The notes beneath the pieces were generated by a model that saw nothing but the letters and a program-made list of their open reading frames with translations, was not told the DNA's origin and made no database searches. A stretch of DNA of 5,038 nucleotides from Clostridia bacterium. Its GTDB lineage: Bacteria; Bacillota; Clostridia; RUG12999. Made by a program: the position numbers and the translations under genes. The stretch spans positions 1 through 5,038 of the forward strand of contig JAFVVU010000196.1 of NCBI GenBank assembly GCA_017502065.1. Direction: 5' to 3'. Below are positions 1 to 5,038 of this stretch, one piece after another; within the stretch, counting starts at the first letter, position 1; every line of letters begins with the position of its first letter.

Positions 1-391
1 ATGAATCACCAATTATAAGCTCGTTAAGCAAGCTTACCGCTGTAGGCATATTTGCCGCATTGGGAATCGGTTTTGCGCCAAAAAGCACAATGTCACATAT
101 GGAACTTTGGTTTTTTGTTGAACGTCCGCTGTATATAATAAGAATTTTACCGATTTCTTCTCTGCTCATATCGGAAAAATAGGCAGAAACAGCATCGGTT
201 TTTGCGTCGGTTACATCTGATTCTCTGGAAATACCTTTAAGAATATCTACAACTGCAATTCGGCTTGATTCTTCAAGAGAAAGAGCGTATACAAAAAATT
301 TCTGAAGTGGGTCAATTTCCTGCGTTGCCGATATGGGAACGGCGGAAAACAGCAGGATAAACACAAGTAAAAGTGAAAGTATTTTTTTCAT
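1..391 (-). CDS. Secreted protein of unknown function, coupled to murC (C-terminus beyond the window)
   Basis: Seen: reading from ATG at 391 down to base 1, the frame is open for 130 codons with no stop, so the gene is cut by the window edge. The product begins MKKILSLLLVFILLF, a classic Sec signal peptide: two lysines, a hydrophobic core to about residue 17, and a likely signal peptidase I site after Ala22 (PISA|TQ). No lipobox cysteine is present. The mature part visible (residues 23-130) is rich in charged and small residues, reads as mostly helical, has a single cysteine (Cys99) and no motif I recognise. The start is four bases past the murC stop. Its ribosome binding site AGGGTGA (402-396) overlaps the last murC codons and includes the murC TGA, so co-transcription and translational coupling are likely. 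An ATG three bases earlier in the coding direction overlaps the murC stop, but reads ATG-TTA-TGA and is not used. Inferred: exported and expressed with murC. Function unknown. Confidence 0.8.
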   Translation of the reverse strand, partial: MKKILSLLLVFILLFSAVPISATQEIDPLQKFFVYALSLEESSRIAVVDILKGISRESDVTDAKTDAVSAYFSDMSREEIGKILIIYSGRSTKNQSSICDIVLFGAKPIPNAANMPTAVSLLNELIIGDS

Positions 392-395
392 AACA

Positions 396-1751
396 TCACC
401 CTAATATTTTATCAGTAAGTTTAACAATATCTCCCGCGCCTATAACGAGAATAACATCGCCTTCTTTTGCGAGTGATTTAACATATCTGGCAATTTCATC
501 AAAATCGTCAATACAAACGGCGTCAATTCCGTCTTTTATCGCAAGAGCGCACACATCTGCCGATGAAATGGACGGGTCAAAAGCCTCACGTGCGGCATAA
601 ATCGGTGCTAAAATAAGCTTAGTTGTACCCTTAAAGCTGTGTGCAAATTCATCAAGGAATATTTTTGTTCTTGAATACGTATGCGGTTGGAACACGCATA
701 TAATGTTATTGTGGGGCATCATAAGTGCCGATTCAAGAGTTGCCCTTATTTCTGTCGGGTGATGGGCATAATCATCGTAAACCGATGCGCCGGCGAAAGT
801 TCCTTTATATTCAAAACGGCGGTCAGCACCTTTGAAACCGGCAAGTGCCCTGGCGGATTTTTCAAGGTCAAACCCGAACATATATGCATTTGCAAGCGCC
901 GCAAGTGAATTTTCAATATTATGCTTGCCAAAAACGCTGAGCTCTACCTTACAGATGAAAGCACCGTCAATATAAAGGTCATATGAAGATGTTTTTTCGG
1001 TTGCGGAAATGTTTTTAGCCTGAATTCGTGCGGTTTTATTTGAAATTCCGTATGTAATAACACTTCCGTTAAAATTTTCAACCATTTTCATAAGGTCGGC
1101 ATCATCGGCACATACAACGGTAAATCCGTCTTTTGAAACGCGTTTTAAAAATTCGGTATATGCACTGTGATAATCGTCCGCATCCTTATAATAATCAAGG
1201 TGGTCGGGTTCAACGTTAAGAATTGTTTCACAGTAAGGTTTGAAATCAAGGAAGCTGCGGTGATATTCACACGCTTCGGCAATGAAATAATCACTTTTGC
1301 CCAGCTTCATATTACTGTCAATTATATCAAGTCTTGCACCAACAAGAATTGTCGGGTCAAAACCGAGTTTTTCAAATATGTAAGAAATCATTGAGGTGGT
1401 TGTGGTTTTGCCGTGAGTTCCTGCAACCGCAACGGAATATTTGTAGTGAGCCATGATTTCGCCAAGCAGGACCGAACGGGGAATAACGCGCGCGCCTGCC
1501 GCACGTGCAGCCTTAAGCTCGGGATTTTCTTCCGATACTGCGGCGGTATAAACAACGGTGTCTGCGCCGTCTATATTTTCGGCAAAGTGACCGTTATAAA
1601 ACTTAAGTCCAAGCGACTGGAGATACTTCACGCTGTCGGAATGATTTATGTCCGAACCGGAAACGGTATAGCCTTTTGAAATAAGGATTTCTGCAAGACC
1701 ACTCATACTGATTCCGCCAACGCCGATAAGATGTATATGATGATTATTCAA
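396..1751 (-). CDS. murC: UDP-N-acetylmuramate--L-alanine ligase (MurC)
   Basis: Known role: ATP-dependent addition of L-alanine to UDP-MurNAc (EC 6.3.2.8), the first peptide step of cytoplasmic peptidoglycan precursor synthesis. Seen (numbered from a TTG at 1760): N-terminal Rossmann domain with GVGGISMSGLAE at 13-24; P-loop AGTHGKTTTT at 113-122; EACEYHRSFL at 162-171; NVEPDHLDYY at 182-191; FGKHNIENSLAA at 277-288; ADRRFE at 312-317; YDDYAHHPTEI at 328-338, the Mur-ligase C-terminal signature; FQPHTYSRT at 358-366; GAGDI near the end. All three Mur-ligase domains are present, and the 451-454 residue length is normal. Start choice: the frame opens at TTG 1760, but the ribosome binding site GAGGGGA directly abuts that codon. 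The TTG at 1751 has about 10 bases of spacing and gives the short N-terminus usual in Firmicutes, so I prefer it; no ATG is available upstream of the conserved motif. It is the first gene of a leftward unit with the secreted-protein gene. Confidence 0.96.
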   Translation of the reverse strand: MNNHHIHLIGVGGISMSGLAEILISKGYTVSGSDINHSDSVKYLQSLGLKFYNGHFAENIDGADTVVYTAAVSEENPELKAARAAGARVIPRSVLLGEIMAHYKYSVAVAGTHGKTTTTSMISYIFEKLGFDPTILVGARLDIIDSNMKLGKSDYFIAEACEYHRSFLDFKPYCETILNVEPDHLDYYKDADDYHSAYTEFLKRVSKDGFTVVCADDADLMKMVENFNGSVITYGISNKTARIQAKNISATEKTSSYDLYIDGAFICKVELSVFGKHNIENSLAALANAYMFGFDLEKSARALAGFKGADRRFEYKGTFAGASVYDDYAHHPTEIRATLESALMMPHNNIICVFQPHTYSRTKIFLDEFAHSFKGTTKLILAPIYAAREAFDPSISSADVCALAIKDGIDAVCIDDFDEIARYVKSLAKEGDVILVIGAGDIVKLTDKILG

Positions 1752-1799
1752 AAGAACCAATCCCCTCAGATAAATAGTTTCCTATATAATATATATACT

Positions 1800-1828
1800 A
1801 TTTTACAATGAATTTATATCTATGTCAA
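1800..1828 (-). promoter_or_regulatory. Sigma-A-type promoter for murC
   Basis: On the minus strand a perfect -35 box TTGACA (1828-1823) is followed after exactly 17 bases by TAAAAT (1805-1800), one mismatch from the -10 consensus. Transcription would start near 1793, giving a leader of about 40 bases before murC. An AT-rich TATATATT stretch just downstream could offer an alternative -10. Predicted from sequence only. Confidence 0.75.
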
Positions 1829-2094
1829 CTTGAAAATAAACGCCTGTTTTCACCCTTTCCGGTGGCAATGGTGCGAAAATTTATGAAATATGAACAACAA
1901 AAAACAAAAATAGATAAAAGTATATAGCAATAGTGCCCAAAAAACTTAAGAAAAATGGAATAATTTGTCAATTTGGAATTTTTCAACATATCGTGGTTTT
2001 TGGTAGTAGCCGCAAGGGAAAAAGCACAATATATACCGATTTTGAGTCGAAATCCGAACTGTCAAATTTTGTCAGCGGAAAATTGAAAACCGAT
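1829..2094. other. AT-rich intergenic region between divergent promoters, no gene seen
   Basis: This stretch separates the murC promoter from the promoter of the 3D-domain gene. It is AT-rich with several A-runs and contains no reading frame having both a plausible start and a ribosome binding site. I could not match it to any riboswitch, tRNA or small RNA class. Local structure includes a 5-bp stem GATTT/AAATC around 2039-2055 and, nearer the rightward promoter, the TGTCA-type repeats listed separately. The length is longer than needed for two divergent promoters, so regulatory sites or a small RNA could sit here, but nothing specific can be supported. Confidence 0.5.
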
Positions 2095-2102
2095 TTGACA
2101 AA
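2060..2102. repeat. TGTCA direct and inverted repeats overlapping the -35 box: possible operator
   Basis: TGTCAAAT (2060-2067) is matched by the exact inverted copy ATTTGACA (2093-2100) across a 25-bp spacer. A second arm TTTGTCA (2068-2074) pairs with TGACAAA (2096-2102). TGTCAA and TGTCAG also form a direct repeat with a 10-bp period (2060 and 2070). The right-hand arms contain the -35 box of the downstream promoter, so a protein bound here would affect transcription of the 3D-domain gene. Since TTGACA is itself the -35 consensus, part of the symmetry may be coincidence. Confidence 0.3.
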
Positions 2103-2123
2103 CAAGGTGAAATATAGTAGAAT
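2095..2123 (+). promoter_or_regulatory. Sigma-A-type promoter for the 3D-domain gene
   Basis: A perfect -35 TTGACA (2095-2100), a 17-base spacer and TAGAAT (2118-2123), one mismatch from TATAAT. Predicted transcription start is near 2130, leaving a leader of only about 18 bases that holds the ribosome binding site GAAGGGATG (2132-2140) and the ATG at 2148. Such a short leader argues against a riboswitch acting from this promoter. Confidence 0.75.
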
Positions 2124-2147
2124 GGACATTCGAAGGGATGTGTTAAA

Positions 2148-3227
2148 ATGTTTGGTACAGCTAAAATAGCTGTGAAAAGGGCATTTTCTACAAGAACTTT
2201 TCAGGCTATTATAATGGTTATATCAGCAATAACAGTAATAACCACATCTACGCTTTTATCCATTAAAACAGTTACCGTTAAAGAAAACGGACATGAGCTT
2301 ATAACAGCGGCAACGTTTTCAGGAACTGTTGAAAAATTTATTAATGCGAGCGGTATTGTCGTTGGCGAGTATGATAAAGTTTCGCCGCCAATGCTCTCGA
2401 CCCTGAAGAAAAATCAGGAAATTAACATTACACGTGCATATCCGCTTAATATCAGCGTGGGCGGACAGGTGCAGACGGTAATGGCTGCCGGTCAGACTGT
2501 GGCAGAAATTCTGGAAGTAAACAATATTACAATGGATAGTATGGATATAATAAGTCCATCATTGGACAGCGTAGTAAACAAAAACACGCAGATTACCATT
2601 ACGAAGGTAACTTCGGATATGGTACCTGTTCAGGAAGAGCTTGCGTTCACAATAATTCAGACGCCGAACTCTAATCTGGACAGAGGAATAACAAGAGTTG
2701 TTCAGGAAGGAAAAGCCGGAACAAAAGAGGTTATGTATAATGTTACCTATTCCAACGGCAAGGAGCTTTCCCGCCAGGCGGCAGGAGAAAGAATTGTAAC
2801 CGAGCCGGTAAACAAAATTGTGGAATACGGTACAAAATATGCAGCTGTTTCCCGTGGAGGCAATGTTTCCAGGGTAACAGACCCGTCTACCCAGCTTAAT
2901 TATTCAAAAACAATTGCAGTAACCGCAACAGCATACGACCTTTCGTATGAAAGCTGCGGCAAAAACCCCGGTGACAGAGGATACGGAATTACCGCAAGCG
3001 GAATGCGTGCCGCAAGAGGTGTTATTGCCGTTGACCCGAGAGTTATACCGCTGGGCTCAAAGCTTTATATTGAATCGCTTGACGGAAGTGCCGACTATGG
3101 TTATGCCATTGCCGGTGACACAGGCGGCGCAATTAAAGGAAACAGAATTGACCTGTTTATGGATACAAGAGCGGAAGCCTTGAGATGGGGCAGACGTGGA
3201 GTAAAAGTTTATATTTTAGCTGATTGA
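2148..3227 (+). CDS. Membrane-anchored DUF348-G5-3D domain cell-wall protein (YabE-like)
   Basis: Seen, 359 residues: a basic cytoplasmic N-terminus (1-18), one hydrophobic segment (about 19-39) without a clear cleavage site, then two ubiquitin-like DUF348 repeats (about 40-97 and 98-154), a G5-like domain (about 155-230) and a complete C-terminal 3D domain (about 256-359). The 3D domain carries ATAYDLSYESCG (260-271), GYGITASG (278-285), AVDPRVIPLGSKLYIE (294-309), AGDTGGAIKG (322-331) and NRIDLFM (332-338), including the conserved aspartates Asp296, Asp324 and Asp335 that name the family. Known: 3D domains resemble the MltA lytic transglycosylase fold, and G5 domains are found in peptidoglycan-associated proteins such as YabE and RpfB. 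Inferred: an outward-facing, membrane-tethered peptidoglycan-remodelling enzyme; activity and substrate are not shown by sequence. There is no RpfB lysozyme-like domain. The gene has its own promoter and terminator, is divergent from murC, and appears monocistronic. Confidence 0.9.
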   Translation: MFGTAKIAVKRAFSTRTFQAIIMVISAITVITTSTLLSIKTVTVKENGHELITAATFSGTVEKFINASGIVVGEYDKVSPPMLSTLKKNQEINITRAYPLNISVGGQVQTVMAAGQTVAEILEVNNITMDSMDIISPSLDSVVNKNTQITITKVTSDMVPVQEELAFTIIQTPNSNLDRGITRVVQEGKAGTKEVMYNVTYSNGKELSRQAAGERIVTEPVNKIVEYGTKYAAVSRGGNVSRVTDPSTQLNYSKTIAVTATAYDLSYESCGKNPGDRGYGITASGMRAARGVIAVDPRVIPLGSKLYIESLDGSADYGYAIAGDTGGAIKGNRIDLFMDTRAEALRWGRRGVKVYILAD

Positions 3228-3243
3228 CGCATGTGAGATGCGT
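3227..3243 (+). other. Small hairpin at the 3D-gene stop codon
   Basis: ACGCAT (3227-3232) and ATGCGT (3238-3243) form a perfect 6-bp stem with a 5-base loop. The first stem base is the last base of the TGA stop. No T-run follows it, so it is not a terminator alone. It lies 9 bases upstream of the main terminator stem and may help protect the 3' end, or may be chance. Confidence 0.35.
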
Positions 3244-3251
3244 GGTACAAG

Positions 3252-3289
3252 AAGGCCGGACGAAAAATAAGTTTCGTCCGGCCTTTTTT
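3252..3289 (+). terminator. Strong rho-independent terminator of the 3D-domain gene
   Basis: A perfect 14-bp stem, AAGGCCGGACGAAA (3252-3265) with TTTCGTCCGGCCTT (3272-3285), a 6-base loop AATAAG and a T-run (3284-3289), followed by another T-run at 3292-3298. It begins 24 bases after the stop codon. On the minus strand the stem is followed by TTCTTGT, a poorer tract, so it may also terminate the convergent aldo/keto reductase transcript, whose stop is about 16 bases away, with lower efficiency. Confidence 0.93.
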
Positions 3290-3304
3290 CATTTTTTTCC
3301 TTCC

Positions 3305-4240
3305 TTATATAATAAGGTAGTTAATTTCATCTTCGGTTAAAACAAGGTCTGTTGCCGAAAGGCTGTCCTTAAGCTGATTTACATTTGAGCAGCCGACAAC
3401 GGGAACAGATGTAAACGGGCGCGAATATAAATATGAAAGCAAAAGCGCTGATGCACTAACGCCTTTTTCAGCCGCAAGGGTTTTTAATTTTTCAAGTCGC
3501 TTTAAATTTTCCTCGCATAAATAGCGTTCTTTAGCTTTTTCGCTGAGTGCCGCCTCGCCGCCTGAAAGCATTTTAGCAAAAAATCCTTTTCCCTGTGATG
3601 CATATGCCATAACCGCCATATTTGCGGAAAGATAAAAATTATATTCGTCATCCGTCATGGGAACAAGTCCGTCCTGCTCCTTATATGTGGGCGAAACGGT
3701 TGCCAGTGACCATTTTATCTGACTTACGGCAAATCCCGTCTGACCCGATTTTTTTGCATATTCATTTGCCGCGCGGGCACGCTTTGAGCTCCAGTTTGAA
3801 CAGCCAAAACTGCGGATTTTACCTTTTTTCACAAACTCGTTGAAATAATCAATAATCGGCTCAACCGCAAAATCCTCGCAGTCGCGGTGAAGCAGAAATA
3901 CGTCAATATAATCAAGCGACAGCCTTGAAAGACTTTCATCAAGGTCGGCTTCAACCTCCGCTTTTGTAAGGCGGGGTAGCCCCTCGTATGGCCATGCACC
4001 TTTGGTTGTAATAATAACGTCGTTTCTTTTTCCGCTTTCGGAAAGCCATTTCCCGATTGTCTTTTCGCTTGCGCCATATCCGTAATAATGTGCCGTATCA
4101 ATATGGTTTCCGCCAAGAGAAACATATGTATCAAGAAGCGCAAACGATGTTTTTTCATCAATATCACTGCCGATGGAATTTGTGCCAAGGGCAATAGCGG
4201 ACGTTTTTATGTCAGTATTCGGAATATTTTTATATAACAT
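3305..4240 (-). CDS. Aldo/keto reductase
   Basis: Known: the AKR superfamily are NAD(P)H-dependent (beta/alpha)8-barrel oxidoreductases acting on aldehydes, ketones or sugars in the cytoplasm. Seen, 311 residues: the full catalytic tetrad Asp48 (HIDTAHYYG), Tyr53, Lys80 (IITTKG) and His118 (FLLHRD); NESL-type helix region DESLSRLSLDYIDV (101-114); cofactor-side motifs SFGCSNW (144-150), SQIKW (173-177) and SVPVVGCSNVNQL (278-290). The length is normal and nothing is missing. Start: ATG at 4240 preceded by AAGGAGA (4252-4246) with 5 bases of spacing. That ribosome binding site lies within the last codons of the rsuA-like gene, whose TAG ends one base before this ATG, so translation is probably coupled. 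The gene ends close to the terminator shared with the convergent 3D gene. Substrate cannot be told from the sequence, and the link to an RNA-modifying enzyme appears organisational rather than metabolic. Confidence 0.93.
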   Translation of the reverse strand: MLYKNIPNTDIKTSAIALGTNSIGSDIDEKTSFALLDTYVSLGGNHIDTAHYYGYGASEKTIGKWLSESGKRNDVIITTKGAWPYEGLPRLTKAEVEADLDESLSRLSLDYIDVFLLHRDCEDFAVEPIIDYFNEFVKKGKIRSFGCSNWSSKRARAANEYAKKSGQTGFAVSQIKWSLATVSPTYKEQDGLVPMTDDEYNFYLSANMAVMAYASQGKGFFAKMLSGGEAALSEKAKERYLCEENLKRLEKLKTLAAEKGVSASALLLSYLYSRPFTSVPVVGCSNVNQLKDSLSATDLVLTEDEINYLII

Positions 4241-4241
4241 A

Positions 4242-4946
4242 CTATTCTCCTTTTAAAAGAGCAAGTTCTTCGTCCGTCAGCTCACGCATTTCGCCCGGCG
4301 CAAGTGTTTCGTCAAGACAAAGCGGACCGAAAGACACGCGCTTTAAATATGTAACGTGCTTGCCGACATCGGCAAACATACGTTTAACCTGATGAAACTT
4401 GCCTTCCTGAATGGTGACAAACGCTTCTCTGCTGCCGATTTCTGCATCAAGAACGGCAGGCAGGGTTTTATATCCGTCATCAAGCACGATGCCTGACGCA
4501 AATTTTTCGCTGTCGCCCTTTGCAATCTGTCCGTCAAGACGGGCAAAGTACTTCTTGTCAACATGCTTTTTCGGGGAAAGCAGATTATGCGAAAGCACAC
4601 CGTCGTTTGTTATGAGAAGAAGCCCTTCCGTATCCTTGTCAAGTCTACCCACGGGGAAAAGCTCGTAATGCGAAAACTCCTCCGGTACAAGTGAAATAAC
4701 CGTTGCATCACGGTTGTCATACGTTGCAGATACCGTATCCGCAGGTTTGTTCAGCATAAGATACACAAACGGTTTATATTCTATTTTCTGTCCGGCAAAG
4801 GTTATGCTGTCGGTTTCGGGATTTATATGCCTTGCGGCATTTTTTTCGGGAATGTCATTTACACAAACAAGCCCACCTTTAAGTGCCTGTTTAATTTCTT
4901 TTCTTGAACCGATACCTGCATCGGCAATAAATTTATCAAGTCGCAT
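4242..4946 (-). CDS. rsuA: 16S rRNA pseudouridine synthase, RsuA family
   Basis: Known: RsuA converts U516 of 16S rRNA to pseudouridine (EC 5.4.99.19); relatives RluB/E/F modify 23S rRNA. Seen, 234 residues, close to E. coli RsuA in length: an S4 RNA-binding domain (MRLDKFIADAGIGSRKE onward, about 1-48); MLNKPADTVSA (64-74); the catalytic block PVGRLDKDTEGLLLITNDG (98-116) with the nucleophile Asp103; KKYFARL (131-137); EGKFHQVKRMF (181-191); and the C-terminal LKRVSFGPLCL (201-211). The HQVKRMF form and compact size favour RsuA over the RluB/E/F branch, but the exact target base is inferred. Start: ATG at 4946 with GAGG about 8 bases upstream, and the S4 domain starts at once, as expected. 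It is the first gene of a leftward two-gene unit; its TAG is one base from the next ATG. No truncation or missing key residue. Confidence 0.92.
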   Translation of the reverse strand: MRLDKFIADAGIGSRKEIKQALKGGLVCVNDIPEKNAARHINPETDSITFAGQKIEYKPFVYLMLNKPADTVSATYDNRDATVISLVPEEFSHYELFPVGRLDKDTEGLLLITNDGVLSHNLLSPKKHVDKKYFARLDGQIAKGDSEKFASGIVLDDGYKTLPAVLDAEIGSREAFVTIQEGKFHQVKRMFADVGKHVTYLKRVSFGPLCLDETLAPGEMRELTDEELALLKGE

Positions 4947-4970
4947 AATAAAACCTCAATTCTTAATTAA

Positions 4971-4999
4971 ATTATATCTGCAACTGACGGAAAAATCAA
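4971..4999 (-). promoter_or_regulatory. Sigma-A-type promoter for the rsuA-aldo/keto reductase unit
   Basis: On the minus strand TTGATT (4999-4994, four of six consensus bases) is followed after 17 bases by a perfect TATAAT (4976-4971). The predicted start near 4964 gives a leader of about 18 bases holding TTGAGG and the ATG at 4946. Prediction only. The 39 bases from here to the right edge show no supportable gene. Confidence 0.65.
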
Positions 5000-5038
5000 T
5001 AGTAAAAGCAGAAAAGTCGAGTGAAATTGAACACCATA

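Noticed and set aside
681..1679. Several plus-strand frames of 75-88 codons and a minus-strand frame inside murC
   Set aside because: They are shadows of the murC coding frame with no ribosome binding sites or recognisable protein features.
1984..2129. A roughly 48-codon minus-strand frame from ATG at 2129, hydrophobic at first
   Set aside because: No purine-rich ribosome binding site precedes it, no promoter is placed for it, and it covers the divergent promoter and repeat region.
1829..2147. A possible riboswitch (for example the c-di-AMP ydaO type known before some cell-wall genes)
   Set aside because: The predicted transcript leader of the 3D gene is only about 18 bases, and I could not recognise the conserved core of any riboswitch class upstream.
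1933..2169. A 78-codon plus-strand frame starting with GTG, with a GSSRKGKST stretch that faintly resembles a P-loop
   Set aside because: There is no ribosome binding site before the GTG, the frame runs across the strong promoter at 2095-2123 and into the start of the 3D-domain gene, and the composition looks like translated AT-rich intergenic DNA.
2947..3183. A 78-codon alternate frame inside the 3D-domain coding region
   Set aside because: It lies entirely over the most conserved part of the 3D domain and has no motif or start signal of its own.
3622..4668. Frames on both strands inside the aldo/keto reductase and rsuA-like genes
   Set aside because: They overlap clearly conserved enzymes in other frames and their translations resemble no protein family.
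4965..5038. A minus-strand frame open from the right edge to a TAA near 4965, with a leucine-rich stretch
   Set aside because: It is only about 23 codons, overlaps the rsuA promoter boxes and has no recognisable C-terminal feature, so it may be chance; the neighbouring sequence would be needed.

Overview
The window looks like ordinary chromosome from a low- to moderate-GC Gram-positive bacterium, most likely a clostridial Firmicute (Eubacteriales). The reasons are the AT-rich intergenic stretches, near-consensus sigma-A promoters with 17-bp spacers, strong purine-rich ribosome binding sites, and a membrane-anchored protein with DUF348, G5 and 3D domains (YabE/YocH-like), a cell-wall protein type typical of Firmicutes. 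No mobile element, CRISPR array, rRNA, tRNA or phage gene was seen.

Layout. (1) Bases 1-1751, minus strand: murC, the UDP-N-acetylmuramate--L-alanine ligase, followed after 4 bases by a gene for a small secreted protein that runs off the left edge. (2) Bases 1752-2147: a divergent control region with a TTGACA-17-TAAAAT promoter reading left into murC and a TTGACA-17-TAGAAT promoter reading right. Between them lie about 265 bp with no credible gene, and repeated TGTCA motifs next to the rightward promoter. (3) Bases 2148-3227, plus strand: the anchored DUF348-DUF348-G5-3D protein, ended by a strong intrinsic terminator at 3252-3289. (4) Bases 3305-4946, minus strand: an rsuA-family 16S rRNA pseudouridine synthase followed one base later by an aldo/keto reductase. 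The two look like a translationally coupled operon driven by a promoter at 4971-4999. It converges on the 3D gene at the shared terminator region.

Functional links. MurC (a cytoplasmic peptidoglycan precursor step) and the 3D protein (probably extracytoplasmic cell-wall remodelling) are divergently transcribed, so the left half has a cell-envelope theme, perhaps including the unknown secreted protein. The rsuA-aldo/keto reductase pair has no obvious biochemical connection.

I found no convincing evidence of an undescribed system. The items most worth a second look are the unidentified secreted protein coupled to murC, the TGTCA repeats in the divergent control region, and the tight coupling of the rsuA-like and aldo/keto reductase genes.
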